A stretch of 32,083 nt of DNA from Gallicola sp. GTDB taxonomy: Bacteria > Bacillota > Clostridia > Tissierellales > Peptoniphilaceae. This document shows, one piece after another, positions 17,501-23,820 of the stretch (its first letter is position 1; each line of letters begins with the position of its first letter). A model generated the notes under the pieces. The model was not told where the DNA came from and made no database searches. It worked only from the letters and a program-made list of their open reading frames with translations. The translations under genes were made by a program, and so were the position numbers. The stretch spans positions 1 through 32,083 of the forward strand of contig DUUN01000848.1 in assembly GCA_012841535.1 (NCBI GenBank), given 5' to 3'.

Positions 17501-18059
17501 ATATTATTTCATCCTTATCTATGCCATGGTTCTGTAGCTCTAAAAAGAAGTTTCCCTTTCCAAAAATATCTTGTAACTCAAAAGCAACTTCTTTAGCTTT
17601 TTCATAATCATCATAGATAAGATTTTCTGAAACTTCTCCCTTTAAACATGCAGATAAGGCAATAATTCCTTGGCTATGCTTTCTTAAAACATCTTTATCT
17701 ACTCTTGGCTTATAATAAAATCCATTTACATAACCTAAGGATACAATTTTCATTAGATTTTTATATCCTATTTCATTTTCAGCAAGTAAAATTAAATGGT
17801 TGTATCTTTTAGTATTGTTGCTTTTTTCTAAGTAAGAACCATTTACTGTATATATTTCACAACCTAGTATAGGATTTATTCCACGCTTTTTCGCTTCTTT
17901 ATAAAATTGAACAATACCAAACATGGAACCATGGTCGGTTATTGCTAAAGATTTCATATTCAATTCTTCTGCATAATCTAATAGTTTTGTAATTGGACTA
18001 AATCCATCTAGTAAACTATATTCTGTATGCACATGTAAATGTGTAAATTCCCTGTTCAT
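14577..18059 (-). CDS. dnaE: DNA polymerase III alpha subunit DnaE
   Basis: C-family replicative DNA polymerase of 1160 residues. The N-terminal PHP domain begins HLHVHTEYSLLDG and keeps further histidine/aspartate ligands (ITDHG, LSACLKGE, ATNDVHYV), so it may bind metal. The polymerase part has GPGRGSAAGS and PDIDIDF near residue 400 with the catalytic aspartates, then TSTHAAGVVI, LGIFQFES and YQEQVMQI. A helix-hairpin-helix region follows, and an OB-fold starts about 990 (VTIVGIVDTINKKFT). No 3'-5' exonuclease insert is present, so it is DnaE, not PolC. In Firmicutes DnaE extends primers or handles lesions next to PolC; whether PolC exists here cannot be seen. First gene of dnaE-pfkA-pyk-rpiB. 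It has a GAAAGGA ribosome site and a weak TAAAAT -10 at 18082-18087. Confidence 0.96.
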   Translation of the reverse strand: MNREFTHLHVHTEYSLLDGFSPITKLLDYAEELNMKSLAITDHGSMFGIVQFYKEAKKRGINPILGCEIYTVNGSYLEKSNNTKRYNHLILLAENEIGYKNLMKIVSLGYVNGFYYKPRVDKDVLRKHSQGIIALSACLKGEVSENLIYDDYEKAKEVAFELQDIFGKGNFFLELQNHGIDKDEIILNQMPILSKETGIPMVATNDVHYVKKEDWKIHDILLCIQLGKTIQEKNEGGMHYAPAEFYLRSADEMFELFEGYEEALENTNKIAERCKVELDFGNLHLPYFEIPEGYTNKSYLRELATKGIYKRYKEVNKTVLDRLEFEISTIEEMGFVDYFLIVSDFIRFAKSKNIPVGPGRGSAAGSIVSYALEITDIDPLKYNLLFERFLNPERVSMPDIDIDFCYERREEVIDYVIEKYGEDKVAQIVTFGTMAARGAIRDVGRVLDMEYKLVDEVAKKVPMILNMTIGKALEMSPEFKQLYNSDEAIKNLIDIANAVEGMPRHTSTHAAGVVISKKPIVEYVPLARNKDAVITQFNMIELEELGLLKMDFLGLRTLTVIQDAIDLVNKNHKEKISIEDMDENDPKVLSIFTVAETLGIFQFESPGMRNFLKELKPTKFDDLIAANSLFRPGPMNEIPTYIYNKNHVDEIEYLHPKLEPILNVTYGTIVYQEQVMQIVQQLAGYSLGAADNLRRAMGKKKMDVMEAERKKFIFGEEDSEGNIIIPGAVRNGVSEEIANKIYDLMIDFAKYAFNKSHSAAYSLVAMRTAWLKYYYPVEFMAALMSSVMGNTSQIALYIQESKRLNIEILQPDVNYSLKKFSVEDGKIRFGLMAIKNVGENLIDTIVKVRERNGEFKNFRDFIERIIDDNPLVINKRAIECLIKAGAFSSMGVTRAGLMVEYSLVIDSVQSSQKKNIPGQASLFDMFEDDKNEEVESNISDIDEYDKKDLLKLEKEVLGIYLTDHPMRPYEDIINKYSNFNTLELKGDISIIEEKWDNKKVTIVGIVDTINKKFTKNNKIMEFVKLEDLYGTIELTVFPNIYQKYSSILEEDKVLIVKGTINISERDEANIIVSTLEDVENLNNKIKNKLFLRIEKNISDEKLNEIKNILLKSYGKDPVNLYFEKNNKCYQLSEKYFIDINDSLVMGELLGILGNDNIKIV

Positions 18060-18118
18060 ATAATATCCTTTCTAAACTACTATTTTAACACATTGTAGTA
18101 ATTAAATAAAAATGCTTG

Positions 18119-18147
18119 TTGACGTATCATACTATACGCTATATAAT
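18119..18147 (+). promoter_or_regulatory. Near-consensus promoter of the padR operon with internal dyad
   Basis: TTGACG (18119-18124), 17-nt spacer, TATAAT (18142-18147): one mismatch to the sigma-A consensus. Inside the spacer is the inverted repeat CGTAT (18123-18127) / ATACG (18134-18138) with 6 nt between, a placement that would block polymerase. Autorepression by PadR is a plausible reading, as is common in this family. Confidence 0.7.
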
Positions 18148-18175
18148 ATTATACAAGTTAAGCAAGGAGGTTAAA

Positions 18176-18493
18176 ATGATATTCCAATATGGTAATCAAG
18201 TCTTAGATTTTTGTGTATTAGCGATTTTAGAACACCAGGATTCTTATGGCTACGAAATTACTCAAAAAATTTTAGAAACAATAGAAATTTCTGAATCTAC
18301 CATGTATCCTGTTTTACGAAGACTAAAAAAATATAATCATTTAGAAACCTATGATGTTCCCTATCAAGGTAGAAATAGAAGATATTATAAAATAACCGAT
18401 AGTGGAAGAGAACTTCTTGAAGTATATAAAAGTGATTGGGAAATTTATAAAGATAAAATTGATTATATAGTTAAGGGGGAAGAAGATGAATAG
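18176..18493 (+). CDS. PadR-family transcriptional regulator
   Basis: Winged-helix regulator of 105 residues. Core: FCVLAILEHQDSYGYEITQKI, then ISESTMYPVLRRLKKYNHLE (the recognition helix and wing start) and RRYYKITDSGRELL; this is textbook PadR. ATG at 18176 has AGGAGG 6 nt upstream; the longer reading frame from 18116 lies over the promoter and is rejected. It overlaps the DUF1700 gene by 8 bp. PadR proteins usually repress their own operon and respond to small ligands or, in PadR-DUF1700-DUF4097 systems, envelope-associated signals. The ligand is unknown. Confidence 0.92.
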   Translation: MIFQYGNQVLDFCVLAILEHQDSYGYEITQKILETIEISESTMYPVLRRLKKYNHLETYDVPYQGRNRRYYKITDSGRELLEVYKSDWEIYKDKIDYIVKGEEDE

Positions 18494-19061
18494 ACTTTCT
18501 TTTAATATAGCATTAGAGAATAGACTAAAAGATGTATATGAAGAAGATAAAAGAGATGCAATAGAATACTACAATGAATTATTTGACGATATGGGCCTAG
18601 GAGATAATGATGAAATCCCTTTAGAATATCAGAATATAGATAAAATTGTTAAAGATATTAAGGCCGATATGAAAATTAATAGGGTAATAGAAAAATCAAA
18701 AAAAGATAATAATAGTATTTGGAAAAATATTTTAATAATTTTAGGAGCAATATTTGCAGTTATGTTTGCAATACCTGTGGCAATTCCATTAATATTCGCT
18801 TTTCTTATTTTAGTTCTGGTAATTATTTTTATACCTATAATAATATTTCTATCCATCATATTTTCCGCCGGAGTATCTATTTTTGCAATAATTGCTTCAA
18901 CAATAAGATTTAGCGTTTTTCCTTTAGGAATTCTAGGATTGTTTTTTATTTTATTAGGCTTATCTATTTTAACTTTTAAATTTGCTAAGTTTATCGTTAT
19001 TAAAACCAAAGATATTGTAGTGAGAAAACTGGATGAAAGGAAGTATAGAAATGAAAGGTAA
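18486..19061 (+). CDS. DUF1700-type membrane protein (HAAS domain)
   Basis: Protein of 191 residues. The N-terminal 75 residues are soluble and charged (NALENRL-like start, ENRLKDVYEEDKRDAIEYYNE and a GDNDEIP turn), the HAAS-type helical domain found in DUF1700 proteins. Three to four hydrophobic segments fill about 78-172 (ILIILGAIFAVMFA, IFAFLILVLVIIF, FPLGILGLFFILLG). It ends with a basic KLDERKYRNER tail. It overlaps padR at its start and the DUF4097 gene at its end (11 bp). Family members sit next to PadR regulators and are thought to take part in envelope or signalling regulation; biochemical function is unknown. Confidence 0.8.
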   Translation: MNRLSFNIALENRLKDVYEEDKRDAIEYYNELFDDMGLGDNDEIPLEYQNIDKIVKDIKADMKINRVIEKSKKDNNSIWKNILIILGAIFAVMFAIPVAIPLIFAFLILVLVIIFIPIIIFLSIIFSAGVSIFAIIASTIRFSVFPLGILGLFFILLGLSILTFKFAKFIVIKTKDIVVRKLDERKYRNER

Positions 19062-19917
19062 AAAATCAACGATTATTGCAATTATATTTATAATAATTGG
19101 TTTAATTATTTCCATTTTTGCTTTTTTCCAATATGGATGGGAAAGTTTTTCATATAATTCAGAATTTGGAACTATTGGTTTTAATTATCATAACCATGAT
19201 TATAAAAATAATAACTATGTATTGTCAACAGAATCTTTTTCCCTTGACAATTTTAATTATTTAGATATAGGTTTAGAATATTCAAGTGTGGAAATATTGA
19301 CTACAAAAGATAATAAACCTAAAATTGAAATAGAATACAGGAATAAAAACAAAATTAATTATTCTCTTAAAAATAACAGATTGTCCTTGTATGATGACTA
19401 TTATAGAAGTTCTCACAGAAATAAGAAAACCAATATTGTAAAATTATTTATTCCTGAGAATACAGAAATTTCAAGTCTAGAATGCTCTTTAGACCTAGGT
19501 GAATTAGAAATTACAGGAATAACTTGTAAAAAATCATATATTGAAACAAATTTAGGCTCAATAAGTATTACGGATTCTAATTTCGAAAATTCAGAAATCT
19601 CCCTTGATTTAGGAGAATTTATAGCTAGTAATACTATTTTAACAAATACGGAAGTAGATAATGATTTAGGTTCTATTGAAATATCAGGGCAGGTTTTAGG
19701 ATACAATGAATTATCAGTTTCAATGGGAGCTGTTAATTTAAATCTAACCCAAAATAAAGATGACACACAGATAATTGCCGATAGGGACTTAGGTTATATA
19801 AATATTGACGGTGAATCCTTTAAGGGAATGTCTGAAGATAATCCTATTAACCCTTCCGGTTCTAATATAATAGAAATAGAAACAGATATGGGTTCCATTA
19901 ATATTAATTTCAAGTAG
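19051..19917 (+). CDS. DUF4097-like membrane-anchored beta-repeat protein
   Basis: Protein of about 288 residues. One N-terminal membrane segment (about residues 6-27, IIAIIFIIIGLIISIFAFF) anchors an extracellular domain made of beta repeats: D-L-G-x-[IL] recurs as SLDLGELEITG, ETNLGSISITD, SLDLGEFIAS, DNDLGSIEISG, RDLGYINIDG and ETDMGSININF, spaced about 20-25 residues, as expected for a beta-solenoid of the DUF4097/head-domain type. I chose the ATG at 19051 with AAAGGAAG upstream; the earlier ATG at 19033 has no ribosome site. Last gene of padR-DUF1700-DUF4097, a known conserved set; the role of the sheet protein is unknown. Confidence 0.78.
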   Translation: MKGKKSTIIAIIFIIIGLIISIFAFFQYGWESFSYNSEFGTIGFNYHNHDYKNNNYVLSTESFSLDNFNYLDIGLEYSSVEILTTKDNKPKIEIEYRNKNKINYSLKNNRLSLYDDYYRSSHRNKKTNIVKLFIPENTEISSLECSLDLGELEITGITCKKSYIETNLGSISITDSNFENSEISLDLGEFIASNTILTNTEVDNDLGSIEISGQVLGYNELSVSMGAVNLNLTQNKDDTQIIADRDLGYINIDGESFKGMSEDNPINPSGSNIIEIETDMGSININFK

Positions 19918-19920
19918 AAA

Positions 19921-19950
19921 TAGCTAGAAGTAGTTAATTACTTCTAGCTA
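19921..19950. terminator. Hairpin between converging DUF4097 and tldE ends
   Basis: Perfect 12-bp inverted repeat TAGCTAGAAGTA (19921-19932) / TACTTCTAGCTA (19939-19950), loop GTTAAT. The tldE stop codon (19934-19936) lies in the loop, so the last tldE codons form one arm. T-tracts on either side are short (TATTCATTTT rightwards), so termination strength is uncertain. Confidence 0.6.
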
Positions 19951-21151
19951 TATTCATTTTCATAACCAAATTTTTATATCCACCAAATTCATTGGCTTTA
20001 CAAACACCTATAAAATCTTCTCCAAACATGTCATAGATATTGTTATATACTGAAAATTCCGGCAGTCTCCCCTTAATTTCTCCATTTTCATATAAGTATG
20101 CACTTTGAATAGGTGTAGAATAATCACCTTTTTCAGTATAGGCTCCACCTTGACACATATCTACATATATGGCTCTTTCATTTCCCAATAGTTTCTCTAA
20201 AGAATCTGCTGTTTTTTCAAAGTCAATCTGGACCTTATCTATATTTGGTAAGTCATTATATTCACCGAAAGCTGCCGCTGTATTTTCTATACTATATTTA
20301 TTAGAAGTTGTTTTATCAGCGAAGGCTTGTCTAAATATTCCATTTTCGATTAAATAAAATTTATCATTTTCAATGATACTTCCTTCTAAGTCAAAAAACG
20401 GAATGTCGAAGTTTTCTTTAGTCCTATTAATTGTTACATTAAACTTATTCTTAAAAATCTGTTTTCCCTCTTTGTTTTTTAAATTAGAATTTCCTGCTGC
20501 TATATTCTTTGGATTTAACCATTGAATTAACTTACTATTAAAACTATCATTATTAAATATAATAGATATTTTACTTTCTTTTGGTAAATCTACCTTATTT
20601 TTAAAGCCAATTAATATTTTACTTATCTTATTTATAGAATCCCTTAAATTAAATTCTCTTGAAATATCTACAAAACCAGAATCAAAAATATTAATAGATT
20701 TTCTATGTTTAATTAATATAGTTAAAAGATAGTAAAGATCTTCATCATATAGATTTGTATTTAAATCATTTCTTAACTCGTATTTACTGCTATACATTTT
20801 AATATTATTCGAAAAAATAAAGTCCGGGAATTTTTCATTTAATTCAAATATGAATTCTTTAGCTTTATTAATAAAGTCTTCTTCATTATACTCATATGCT
20901 ATACAGTTTTTTCTAACTCTGTTTTTTGTTATTTCTTCCTTGTATTTAATGTTTTTTCTTAAATTATTTCTAGCCCTTTCATAATATTCTTTTTTGTCCT
21001 CTCCTAAAAAACTATAAAATCCTATATTATTTCCATCATAATATCGAATAGAATTATTAGTCTTGTCCTTTCTACTAATCTTGTTAATTTTATTATTTAT
21101 TATATTTGCTGTTATTTGCTTTTCTCTTTTTATGTATAATTCTTTAATCAT
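19934..21151 (-). CDS. tldE: TldE/PmbA-family protein, partner of TldD
   Basis: TldE (PmbA) forms a heterodimer with TldD; together they act as a metalloprotease on unfolded peptides, known from microcin B17 maturation and CcdA degradation. The product is 405 residues with a divergent N-terminal half. The C-terminal half is recognisable: LIQWLNPKNIAAGNSNLKNK, PFFDLEG, NGIFRQAFADKTTSNKY, and MCQGGAYTEKGDYSTPIQSAYLYENGEIKG. It lacks the HExxxH metal motif, as expected for the non-catalytic subunit. AGGTGG lies 4 nt upstream of the ATG, and the tldD stop is 7 nt away, so they are co-transcribed. The sequence is more divergent than usual in the first 200 residues, so the exact family branch is less sure. 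Confidence 0.82.
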   Translation of the reverse strand: MIKELYIKREKQITANIINNKINKISRKDKTNNSIRYYDGNNIGFYSFLGEDKKEYYERARNNLRKNIKYKEEITKNRVRKNCIAYEYNEEDFINKAKEFIFELNEKFPDFIFSNNIKMYSSKYELRNDLNTNLYDEDLYYLLTILIKHRKSINIFDSGFVDISREFNLRDSINKISKILIGFKNKVDLPKESKISIIFNNDSFNSKLIQWLNPKNIAAGNSNLKNKEGKQIFKNKFNVTINRTKENFDIPFFDLEGSIIENDKFYLIENGIFRQAFADKTTSNKYSIENTAAAFGEYNDLPNIDKVQIDFEKTADSLEKLLGNERAIYVDMCQGGAYTEKGDYSTPIQSAYLYENGEIKGRLPEFSVYNNIYDMFGEDFIGVCKANEFGGYKNLVMKMNIARSN

Positions 21152-21158
21152 ATTCCAC

Positions 21159-22484
21159 CTAACTTACCTGCATTTTATTTACCCTTATGTATGGTCCTCC
21201 AAAAGCTACCTTTAAAGGATATTGGTCAATTTTACCACAACTACCTCCTGATATTATTTCAATTTCATTTGAAAGACCAGTTATTTCATTTAATGTATTC
21301 ATAACATTTCCCGTAATTACCGATACTAATACAGGGCTTGAAACCTTTCCATCTTTAATTAAATATGCTCTTTGAGGGGCTAAGGTAAATGTACTCATAC
21401 CTGAACCATGATTTACTGTGTCGATATATATTCCGTCCTTTACTGAGGAAAATAATTCTTCAACTGTCTTATTACCTCCTTCAATAAAGGTTGAAGTCAT
21501 TCTTACAATTGAATCATATTCAAAATTAATTGCCCTAGCATTTCCTGTAACTTCCTCATCTAATAAAGCACTGGTTTCAGTAGAGTGTAATCTTCCTTTT
21601 AAGAGTCCATCTTTTATTAAGTATGTTTTCTTACTTTTATTACCTTCATCGTCATAAGGTAGAAATCCTGAGTTTATTTCATAGCCACAGTCTACAATAT
21701 TTAAAATATCTGAACCTACTTTTTTACCTATTGCCCATTCATTTAACATCTTTTCATCTCCTACCATAAAATCAGCCTCACTTTTATGGCCAAAACTCTC
21801 ATGGGCAAATATACCTGCAGCCATAGGTGATAATATACAGGTATATTCATTTGGAATAATAGGTTCTGCTTCATTATAAAATTCTATGTTTTTTTCAATA
21901 TCTTCCTTTAACTCAGTATATTGATTCTTTAATTCATTAAAATTATTTTTAAATATTCTTTTAAAACATTGTGGATTATTATTTTTACTTTTTATATAAT
22001 AGCCTATATTTACAGAACATTCTACATAATCATATTCAACGTTTGTACCCTTGCTAGTAATTATTTGCTTTCTTATGTAGTTATCAATATAGAGCAAATG
22101 TTTTGGAATAATATTATCTATAGAATTTAAAAAATTGCTATAATCCAATATTACATTTTCTTTTTCTTCGTTTTGAACCTCTAAAATACTATCAAATTGA
22201 ATTAATTTATCTACATTAACTTCATACTTCTCTACGATTTTATTTTTTTTTATATTTGGATTTTCATTGGCCAATTTTGACAAGTAATTTATTTCTTTTT
22301 GAATATTATCAAAATTTGTTATAGAGCTTGTATACCATAACTTACCATCAAAAACCCTTATTATTGCTCCATTTTTACTATATTCTTTATTTTCCACTAT
22401 TGCATTGTTTTCTATTCTTATATCTGTGGAAATATTGTTTTCTATTCTTATATCTGTATATAAATTTGGATTAAATTTATACAT
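21159..22484 (-). CDS. tldD: TldD-family zinc metalloprotease
   Basis: Catalytic subunit of the TldD/TldE protease, about 441 residues. The zinc-binding HExxxH motif is present as AHESFGHKSEADF near residue 232. Other conserved pieces are LSPMAAGIFAHE, GFLPYDDEG, RLHSTETSALL, NARAINFEYDSIVRMTSTFIE and the end GGSCGKIDQYPLKVAFGGPYIRV. I take the ATG at 22482-22484 (GGGGAG 9 nt upstream) over a TTG nine bases earlier. The N-terminus contains a repeated segment TDIRIENN encoded by a 30-bp tandem duplication. A 15-bp palindrome lies just upstream. Substrates are unknown; peptides of modified or unfolded type are the family theme. Confidence 0.9.
   Translation of the reverse strand: MYKFNPNLYTDIRIENNISTDIRIENNAIVENKEYSKNGAIIRVFDGKLWYTSSITNFDNIQKEINYLSKLANENPNIKKNKIVEKYEVNVDKLIQFDSILEVQNEEKENVILDYSNFLNSIDNIIPKHLLYIDNYIRKQIITSKGTNVEYDYVECSVNIGYYIKSKNNNPQCFKRIFKNNFNELKNQYTELKEDIEKNIEFYNEAEPIIPNEYTCILSPMAAGIFAHESFGHKSEADFMVGDEKMLNEWAIGKKVGSDILNIVDCGYEINSGFLPYDDEGNKSKKTYLIKDGLLKGRLHSTETSALLDEEVTGNARAINFEYDSIVRMTSTFIEGGNKTVEELFSSVKDGIYIDTVNHGSGMSTFTLAPQRAYLIKDGKVSSPVLVSVITGNVMNTLNEITGLSNEIEIISGGSCGKIDQYPLKVAFGGPYIRVNKMQVS
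22404..22457. repeat. 30-bp-period tandem duplication inside tldD 5' end
   Basis: The 24-nt block at 22404-22427 recurs exactly at 22434-22457. Period is 30 nt (10 codons), in frame, so residues TDIRIENN appear twice. Confidence 0.9.
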
Positions 22485-22502
22485 GTTTATCAACTCCCCT
22501 AT

Positions 22503-22517
22503 ATGTTATTATAACAT
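22503..22517. promoter_or_regulatory. Perfect 7-1-7 palindrome between tldD and the divergent gene
   Basis: ATGTTAT (22503-22509), T, ATAACAT (22511-22517). It overlaps possible leftward TATAAT of tldD and possible rightward TATAAC/TATAAA of the divergent gene. The 7-1-7 form recalls Fur/PerR-type boxes, but AT-richness makes chance matches likely. Confidence 0.3.
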
Positions 22518-22578
22518 TATAAATTAAAACTTTGGGAAGTGATTATATGAATATAGATGATTTAGAAAATTAGAGTAT

Positions 22579-23220
22579 TTGTCTGGAATACCCTTTTTAA
22601 TAGTTCTAGCAATTTTGGGGATAATATTATTTGTTTTCTTCTTTAATTTAATTTATTCTGGTAAAATTGCAAAAATAATTTCCACAATTATGTTTCTTGT
22701 GTCTACCACAACTCTACTTGGATTTTTCCTTTATTTAAAGCCCTATAATAATTTAATTTCTTTAAATACACCTGCAATAAAAAATTATCAGTATATATTT
22801 GGCCATAAAAAATTTTATTTAAAAGATGAATTAAATCTATACAAAAAAGGTTATTTTTTAGATACTTTTGATAAAAATCCATTATATGAATATAAAGAAG
22901 AAAATATACCTATTGAATATTTAGGTATAAATCAGGGAGAATATTTTTTTAAATTTAATGAAGATGTAATTTTCACCTATAATAAGGTTGATTTTACTAA
23001 TGTAGACAAGCCAAGTATTTTTATTAGGCAATATTTCCTAAAAGATAAAGAATATATTAATGAGGGATTTATTGAAAAATCTCCTAAATTTTTTATTAAA
23101 TATAAAATCCCAGAAAATTTACAAAATTTAACTTTTAATAATGAAAATAGTAGGACAAATGCTATATATGATAAGTCCTATAACTATTTAATACATAGTT
23201 TAGCTATTAAATACCATTAA
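22579..23220 (+). CDS. Unknown small membrane protein, apparent frameshift at the start
   Basis: Not recognised. The open frame begins at a TTG (22579) with no ribosome site; 213 residues. Two hydrophobic segments occupy about 5-23 (FLIVLAILGIILFVFFF) and 32-53 (ISTIMFLVSTTTLLGFFLYL). The rest (about 55-213) is soluble, rich in Lys, Phe, Tyr and Asn, without known motifs. A better start lies in another frame: ATG at 22547 with GGAAGTGA upstream encodes MNIDDLEN then stops at TAG (22571-22573). Adding one T in AATTAG would join this to the open frame as MNIDDLENLEYLSGIPF, which reads naturally. So the gene may be frameshifted (22547-23220). Divergent from tldD, followed by a terminator. Confidence 0.65.
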   Translation: MSGIPFLIVLAILGIILFVFFFNLIYSGKIAKIISTIMFLVSTTTLLGFFLYLKPYNNLISLNTPAIKNYQYIFGHKKFYLKDELNLYKKGYFLDTFDKNPLYEYKEENIPIEYLGINQGEYFFKFNEDVIFTYNKVDFTNVDKPSIFIRQYFLKDKEYINEGFIEKSPKFFIKYKIPENLQNLTFNNENSRTNAIYDKSYNYLIHSLAIKYH

Positions 23221-23230
23221 AAATAGACAA

Positions 23231-23258
23231 AATAAAAGGCTGTGTATTACAGCCTTTT
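23231..23258. terminator. Bidirectional terminator before the DJ-1 gene end
   Basis: Stem AAAAGGCTG (23234-23242) / CAGCCTTTT (23250-23258) with 7-nt loop. Leftwards it is followed by TTTTATTTTG; rightwards by TTTTAATA. The DJ-1 stop (23257-23259) lies within the right arm. Confidence 0.8.
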
Positions 23259-23811
23259 AATATCTCTTGTACAATATGTCTTTTTTTAGTTCTTTTACAG
23301 CATTTCTTCCTAGTAGGTCCTTTACTATATTAAATGCAAATTTTTGTGCATAGGCAGGTCCTGCTGCTGTTATTATATTATCATCTATTACAACTGCTTC
23401 GTTTCTATGTCTACCATTTAAAATCCTATTTTCTATTCCAGTATAGCAAGTATATCTTCTATCTTCTAATATTCCTGCTTTATTTAAAACTAAAGGTCCT
23501 GCACAAATTGCTGCTATAATCTTTCTAGCTAAATGCATGTTTTTTATAGTTTCCAATACTCTTGCATCTGCCATAAGATTTTCCACACCTTCTAAGCCAC
23601 CAGGAATTATTATTCCATCATATTCTTCAATGTCAATATCCTTTAAAAACTTTTCAGCTTGAAATATTATTTTATGAGCTCCAGTAATTGTTAAGCTGTC
23701 TGATACTGAAACCATATCAACTTCAATTCCTACTCTTCTTAAATAGTCAACCTGTGTTAACGCCTCTACTTCTTCTAATCCATCAGCTAACAAAATAATT
23801 ACCTTACTCAT
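23257..23811 (-). CDS. DJ-1/PfpI family protein (DJ-1 type)
   Basis: Class I glutamine-amidotransferase-like fold protein of 184 residues. DJ-1 hallmarks: LADGLEEVEA with the E16 that contacts the reactive cysteine, IIIPGG near 67-72, and the nucleophile elbow AAICAGP with C103. GAHKII (near 44-49) and AAGPAYA complete the subfamily pattern. Bacterial members are proposed to protect against oxidative or carbonyl stress; the activity of this one is not certain (glyoxalase/deglycase claims are debated). It starts 9 bp after the uvrA stop, thus in the uvrB-uvrA operon; a link to DNA damage response is suggestive but unproved. Confidence 0.9.
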   Translation of the reverse strand: MSKVIILLADGLEEVEALTQVDYLRRVGIEVDMVSVSDSLTITGAHKIIFQAEKFLKDIDIEEYDGIIIPGGLEGVENLMADARVLETIKNMHLARKIIAAICAGPLVLNKAGILEDRRYTCYTGIENRILNGRHRNEAVVIDDNIITAAGPAYAQKFAFNIVKDLLGRNAVKELKKDILYKRY

Positions 23812-23820
23812 TTTTTCCTC

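Noticed and set aside
18629..19069. 146-codon minus-strand frame opposite the DUF1700 gene
   Set aside because: Hydrophobic mirror of a membrane gene in AT-rich DNA, without ribosome site; the plus-strand gene has family similarity and overlaps its operon neighbours properly.
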